Assembly (NCBI GenBank): GCA_018242205.1
Contig: JAFECJ010000027.1
Coordinates: 1 to 57,819 of the forward strand
Direction of reading: 5' to 3'
Origin: Pseudomonadota bacterium
GTDB taxonomy: Bacteria; Pseudomonadota; Alphaproteobacteria; Rhizobiales; Xanthobacteraceae
Length of the DNA: 57,819 nt
In this document: piece after piece, positions 57,457 through 57,819 of the stretch
Position numbering within the stretch: the first letter of the stretch is position 1
Layout: each line of letters opens with the position of its first letter
Notes under the pieces: generated by a model
The model's database searches: none
What the model saw: only the letters and a program-made list of their open reading frames with translations
What the model was told of the DNA's origin: nothing
Made by a program: the position numbers and the translations under genes

Positions 57457-57819
57457 GAGTCCCCCCAGAGACAGTGCCCGATCATGAATCGGGTGATGCC
57501 TGTGCGCGAATGATGGCGTGAAATCTTTGCAGCGGCAATTGCCGACGGGCGCCTTGTTCACGTGGAGGGTGGTGTCATCCGAAGCGTCATCGCCCGCGAA
57601 GACGGGCGATCGAACGCCTGCAGCGCGGCCGTTGATTGCCGGGTCCTCCGCTTTCGCGGAGGACCACATTTGCGGCCTTGACATCATTCCCAGTGAAGGA
57701 CTATATACAAAAGTCCGTTTCCCACCGAGGGCGCTCTCATGAGGCGTCATGGCAGCGGGAGACAGATGCGGTGCCCGCGGGCTCAAGGAAACGCACCTTG
57801 AGCGCTCGGGCGGCGCCGG
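57457..57819. repeat. intergenic dispersed-repeat region at the right edge
   Basis: The gap contains two perfect palindromes, ATCGCCCG/CGGGCGAT (57589-57610) and GGTCCTCCG/CGGAGGACC (57642-57665). The minus strand can encode SALGGKRTF, a short peptide that I associate with dispersed repeats in related genomes. No gene is supported up to the right end. Confidence 0.5.

Overview
The window comes from a GC-rich alphaproteobacterium, most likely of the order Hyphomicrobiales (Rhizobiales) near Bradyrhizobium, Rhodopseudomonas or Pseudolabrys. This rests on gene content and order (rpoZ-rel-pdxJ-acpS-lepB-rnc-era-recO; glyA-nrdR-ribD-ribE-ribH-nusB-thiL), an Mg-type HemB, an LdtR-like MarR regulator, a Mur-type manganese box before mntH, and short palindromic repeats of kinds common in that order. 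It is chromosomal; no phage, insertion sequence, CRISPR array, tRNA or rRNA gene was seen.

Layout: 1-9.0 kb holds cell-wall and housekeeping genes (soluble lytic transglycosylase, dapA, smpB) and small stress or repair genes (a PLP lyase, a DJ-1/PfpI protein, sodC, a family 5 uracil-DNA glycosylase, a NYN-domain protein). 9.2-16.9 kb is the rpoZ/stringent-response/RNA-processing block. 16.9-30.4 kb holds a LysR-MFS pair, two tandem small secreted Cys/Arg-rich proteins, parC, a thioesterase, a Kef-Usp antiporter divergent from mntH, a GDSL autotransporter, bpt and an RDD membrane protein. 30.6-39.4 kb is catabolism: threonine ammonia-lyase, an orphan molybdenum-hydroxylase large subunit, hemB, and a valine-degradation run (acyl-CoA dehydrogenase, 3-hydroxyisobutyryl-CoA hydrolase, a small membrane protein, 3-hydroxyisobutyrate dehydrogenase).

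The most striking locus is 40.3-41.7 kb. A 155-residue protein carries eight perfect TTxxxxEE motifs (always TTxxxGEE), followed 33 bp later by a MvdD/RimK-like ATP-grasp enzyme. TTxxxxEE is the core motif of plesiocin-type graspetides, in which an ATP-grasp ligase joins Thr hydroxyls to Glu carboxylates as esters. I read this as a compact two-gene graspetide (RiPP) cluster with an unusual precursor: almost no leader, eight cores, and a basic C-terminal tail. It sits between ldtR and a TetR/Bug-receptor/amidase group.

45-57.8 kb holds small conserved proteins, the glyA-nrdR-riboflavin-nusB-thiL block, an FMN-dependent 2-hydroxyacid dehydrogenase, a peroxiredoxin divergent from a TetR regulator, an MFS transporter, a GNAT protein and a small secreted protein. 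At least two families of palindromic repeats punctuate the gene borders, and one pair appears to have carried the last codons of one gene onto another.
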